DNA of 64,000 nucleotides from positions 1,860,001 through 1,924,000 of the forward strand of contig OZ244151.1 in assembly GCA_965216195.1 (NCBI GenBank). The letters are read 5' to 3'. Each line of letters opens with the position of its first letter. The first letter of the stretch is position 1. The notes beneath the pieces were generated by a model that was not told the origin of the DNA, ran no database searches, and saw only the letters and a list, made by a program, of their open reading frames with translations. The stretch comes from Aridibacter sp965216195 (GTDB taxonomy: Bacteria; Acidobacteriota; Blastocatellia; Pyrinomonadales; Pyrinomonadaceae). Made by a program: the position numbers and the translations under genes. Shown piece by piece: positions 61,798 to 64,000 of the stretch.

Positions 61798-63144
61798 TCA
61801 AACAAGAGTTGCAGCTACGCGCGCAATCTCGTCCCTTACTTCACATTCATCCACCGTTTGAACCATTTCATCCCGGTAAATCTCTTTTCCCGCTACAACC
61901 GAAAGCACGACATTTCCCGCACTAGCAGAAAAGACCAATGCATTAAACGGATCATAGACCGGTTGCCGTGCAGCATCGTTAAGCGATACAGCAATTATAT
62001 CAGCCTGCTTTTCGATTTCGAGGGTTCCTATCTCTTTCTCAAGACCCAACGCTTTGGCGCCGCCAAGTGTGATCGTCTCTAACCAGGTCTCGGAATTCAA
62101 AAACTTTGACCCGCCGTCGCAGGTTCTCGAAACCAGAGAAGCAAACCGCGCCTCCTCAAATAGGTCGCAAGTGTTGTTACTCGCCAGTGAGTCACTTCCG
62201 AGACCAACACAAACTCCGGATTCCAAGAATTTCCTAAGTGGAGCAATCCCATGCCCAAATTTGGCGTTTGACTTTGGACAATGTGCAATTCCGGATCCTG
62301 AGTTTTTTATAAGCTCTATCTCTTCGTCGGAAACTCTAACGCAATGCGCCAGTAAAGGCTTTGCCTCAAGTACGCCAATCTCGTTGAAATAGCTCACAGT
62401 GGATTTTCCGGGTGACCGCCAATTAACCTCAGCTTTTTTATAGATATCCGAAAAGAAACCTTTGTCCTCGAGCATCAGTTCTTCTTCATGCTGCGATTCA
62501 GCTGTATGAATCGTAATAGGTATCTCTTTTTTAACGGAAAACTCGCTGATGCTTCTAAATAACTTTTCGCTTACCGTATAGGGAGCATGGGGCGACAAAC
62601 CAACCTGGACGCGTTTCGTCTCCCTCCCTCTAAGCTCTTCGAACTTCGACAAAAGAATTGAGAAATTTTCGTCCGCTGCAGCACTATCCGGTGAAAACTC
62701 CGTTTCCTGAAACAAAACTCCCCTTAGTCCGAGGGCTTTAAGTGCCTCAAAACCCGCTCTTCCAAACCGACCGATATCACCAAAACAAGTTACACCCGCC
62801 CTGACGCCTTCAATCGCACCATGCAGAGCCGAAAGAAGTATCTGATCATCGGAAAGTTTCTCGGCGCGGGTTTTTGTAAGTGTCGTCAGCCACGATGCAA
62901 AATCGTCGTCAAATTGATCGAGAAATCCTCTGAGTATCGAGAGTTCGAGATGAGAGTGGCAATTCACCAGCCCGGGCATCAGAATCGAGTTTCGAAAATC
63001 TTCTTTTTCAGCGTTTTTGTATTTTGATTTGAGTTCTTCGGCCTTCCCAACCGCAGCGATGCGGCCGCTTTCAACTGCCACCGCACCATCGGAGATCGGC
63101 TCCGACGAGATCGGAAGAACGTATTCAGCAGAGTAGATTTTCAT
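61798..63144 (-). CDS. amidohydrolase, S-adenosylhomocysteine/aminofutalosine deaminase-like
   Basis: 448 residues. Metal-dependent hydrolase with NCHSHLELS near residue 63, HTAESQHEEE, LAHCVRV and GLGSDSLASNN. The ATG at 63144 has AAGGAAGG ten bases ahead, formed by the last codons of the lytic transglycosylase gene; a GTG start at 63165 would bypass it. Related to deaminases such as MtaD and MqnX; since ACIII and Nar use menaquinol, a role in the futalosine pathway is possible, but only by analogy. Confidence 0.8.
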   Translation of the reverse strand: MKIYSAEYVLPISSEPISDGAVAVESGRIAAVGKAEELKSKYKNAEKEDFRNSILMPGLVNCHSHLELSILRGFLDQFDDDFASWLTTLTKTRAEKLSDDQILLSALHGAIEGVRAGVTCFGDIGRFGRAGFEALKALGLRGVLFQETEFSPDSAAADENFSILLSKFEELRGRETKRVQVGLSPHAPYTVSEKLFRSISEFSVKKEIPITIHTAESQHEEELMLEDKGFFSDIYKKAEVNWRSPGKSTVSYFNEIGVLEAKPLLAHCVRVSDEEIELIKNSGSGIAHCPKSNAKFGHGIAPLRKFLESGVCVGLGSDSLASNNTCDLFEEARFASLVSRTCDGGSKFLNSETWLETITLGGAKALGLEKEIGTLEIEKQADIIAVSLNDAARQPVYDPFNALVFSASAGNVVLSVVAGKEIYRDEMVQTVDECEVRDEIARVAATLV

Positions 63145-63151
63145 AGAGGAG

Positions 63152-63724
63152 CTACCTTCCTTCACGATAGCGTTTTAGAATTGAACTCACGTAGGCTTTT
63201 GTCGAGGATATCGAGATTCGATCTATAAACTCCGCTTCCGAGAGTTTTGAGGGTTCAGTATTTCGCGTCCACTCCTCAACCCTGCTCGCCCCTGCGTTGT
63301 AAGCGGCGAGCGACATAGCGGTTTCGGCAGGAAAATCACGGTAGTTTTCACTCATCTTTTCGAGGTACCAGCAGCCGACCTGAATGTTCCTTTCCGGCTC
63401 GCGCAAAAACTCATTGACATTTTCCTGGGTTCGTTTTTCGAATTCCTTAAGCCCTGTTTCCTTCGCCCATTCGCGGGCAACCAGGGGCGTCACCTGCATT
63501 AGACCGACTTCCTTGTCCGCACCAACCTTCCACGCGCTAAAGTAAGACTCTTCATGAATAACGCTCCAAACTAAGCGTTCATCAAGCCGGTAAACCTTTG
63601 CCTGCCTTGCAATTAAGTCGTCGTATCGGTGCTGCCAATATTGATCGAAATAGTAATAGCCGATGGCTCCGCCGCCTATGAGCAGAACCAGCGCAATTAC
63701 TATATAGACAACGTATCTCGGCAT
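63152..63724 (-). CDS. lytic transglycosylase (SLT domain)
   Basis: 190 residues. N-terminal membrane anchor (5-25) and SLT domain with the catalytic Glu in WSVIHEESYFS, GLMQVTP and AAYNAG. Cuts peptidoglycan glycan strands; anchored facing the periplasm. The stop codon overlaps the ribosome site of the next gene. Confidence 0.93.
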   Translation of the reverse strand: MPRYVVYIVIALVLLIGGGAIGYYYFDQYWQHRYDDLIARQAKVYRLDERLVWSVIHEESYFSAWKVGADKEVGLMQVTPLVAREWAKETGLKEFEKRTQENVNEFLREPERNIQVGCWYLEKMSENYRDFPAETAMSLAAYNAGASRVEEWTRNTEPSKLSEAEFIDRISISSTKAYVSSILKRYREGR

Positions 63725-63755
63725 GACAAACCTATACTCTTAGAAGTCGGAAAGG

Positions 63756-63953
63756 CTACCTATCTCCAGTTTTCTCCCTGTCTTCATCCGGCTTATCACC
63801 ATTGGCCGAACCAAAACCGAAGTTTTTGCCTCCTTTCGAAATTTTTCCTGAACGCACCATCTCGGCAAACAGATCTACATCGAAATCCGCTTCGCGCGAC
63901 ATCTGTTCGCGGATTTCGAGCAAGATTTCAAGGAATTTTGGTCGGCGGTACAT
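63756..63953 (-). CDS. small conserved-type hypothetical protein
   Basis: 65 residues with ATG at 63953, acidic-basic mixed: MYRRPKFLEILLEIREQMSREADFDVDLFAEM followed by a flexible Gly/Lys/Asp-rich tail. Helical N-terminal half, no membrane segment. It lies 31 bases upstream of the SLT gene on the same strand. No function is known to me. Confidence 0.6.
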   Translation of the reverse strand: MYRRPKFLEILLEIREQMSREADFDVDLFAEMVRSGKISKGGKNFGFGSANGDKPDEDREKTGDR

Positions 63954-64000
63954 ATTGATTTGATAGTAAATAGACAGCTTTTATTGGTCAACCGTAAAAT

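Overview
The window reads as a chromosomal segment of a Gram-negative, respiratory bacterium of moderate GC, most likely an Acidobacteriota of the Blastocatellia/Pyrinomonadaceae type. This placement is an inference from the mix of alternative complex III, a Cld/HemQ-family protein, DUF5335 and DUF7009 proteins and a REP-type transposase; no marker gene proves it. Almost everything from 2.1 to 23.6 kb and from 43.6 to 64 kb is on the minus strand.

Region 1 (0.5-2.1 kb): an A-type Fe-S carrier and an NlpC/P60 peptidase. Region 2 (2.1-25.9 kb) is one nitrate-respiration locus. Read in the direction of transcription it runs: Rrf2 regulator, diheme cytochrome c, narG, narH, narJ, narI, then directly the alternative complex III genes actA-actB-actC-actD-actE-actF, then two NarK-type transporters, a DUF7009 protein and an outer-membrane porin. 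Divergent from the Rrf2 gene lie a PAS-LuxR regulator, a di-iron RIC/ScdA repair protein and (convergent) a hemerythrin-like protein, which fits handling of NO made during nitrate respiration. No cytochrome oxidase genes follow the act genes. Their place immediately behind narI suggests that complex III and Nar are expressed together.

Region 3 (25.9-43.6 kb) is housekeeping: tRNA-Arg(CCT), apt, acylphosphatase, a Cld/HemQ-family protein that seems to lack the heme-ligand histidine, a PepSY protein, asparagine synthase, a two-component system, thiD-thiE, a large TPR protein, a degenerate NDP-sugar pyrophosphorylase, mutM, and a fused homocysteine methyltransferase/MTHFR behind a probable SAM-II riboswitch.

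Region 4 (43.6-53.3 kb) is accessory. Many of its gaps are packed with one repeat family (R1, about 28-34 bp). The R1 clusters between genes are built the same way, forward copies on the left and reverse copies on the right, like the BIMEs of REP/RAYT systems. In the middle sits an IS200-like REP-associated tyrosine transposase gene flanked by R1 on both sides. R1 copies start at the base after the stop codon of three genes, have supplied the last residues of a fourth, and have broken an aldo/keto reductase gene. A second family (R2, paired GCCAC hairpins of about 150-175 bp) lies inside the nar operon (narG-narH and narH-narJ gaps) and at 52.6 kb.

Region 5 (53.3-64 kb): a tight redox operon led by a second Rrf2 regulator (nitroreductase, thioredoxin-like, SDR, MDR, DUF5335, O-methyltransferase). 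Its operator TTGTAAC-N7-GTTACAA recurs upstream of trxA 12 kb away. Further right are an M23 peptidase, a GntR regulator, a TIGR01777 epimerase, a cytochrome c, thiG, an amidohydrolase, a lytic transglycosylase and a small unknown protein.
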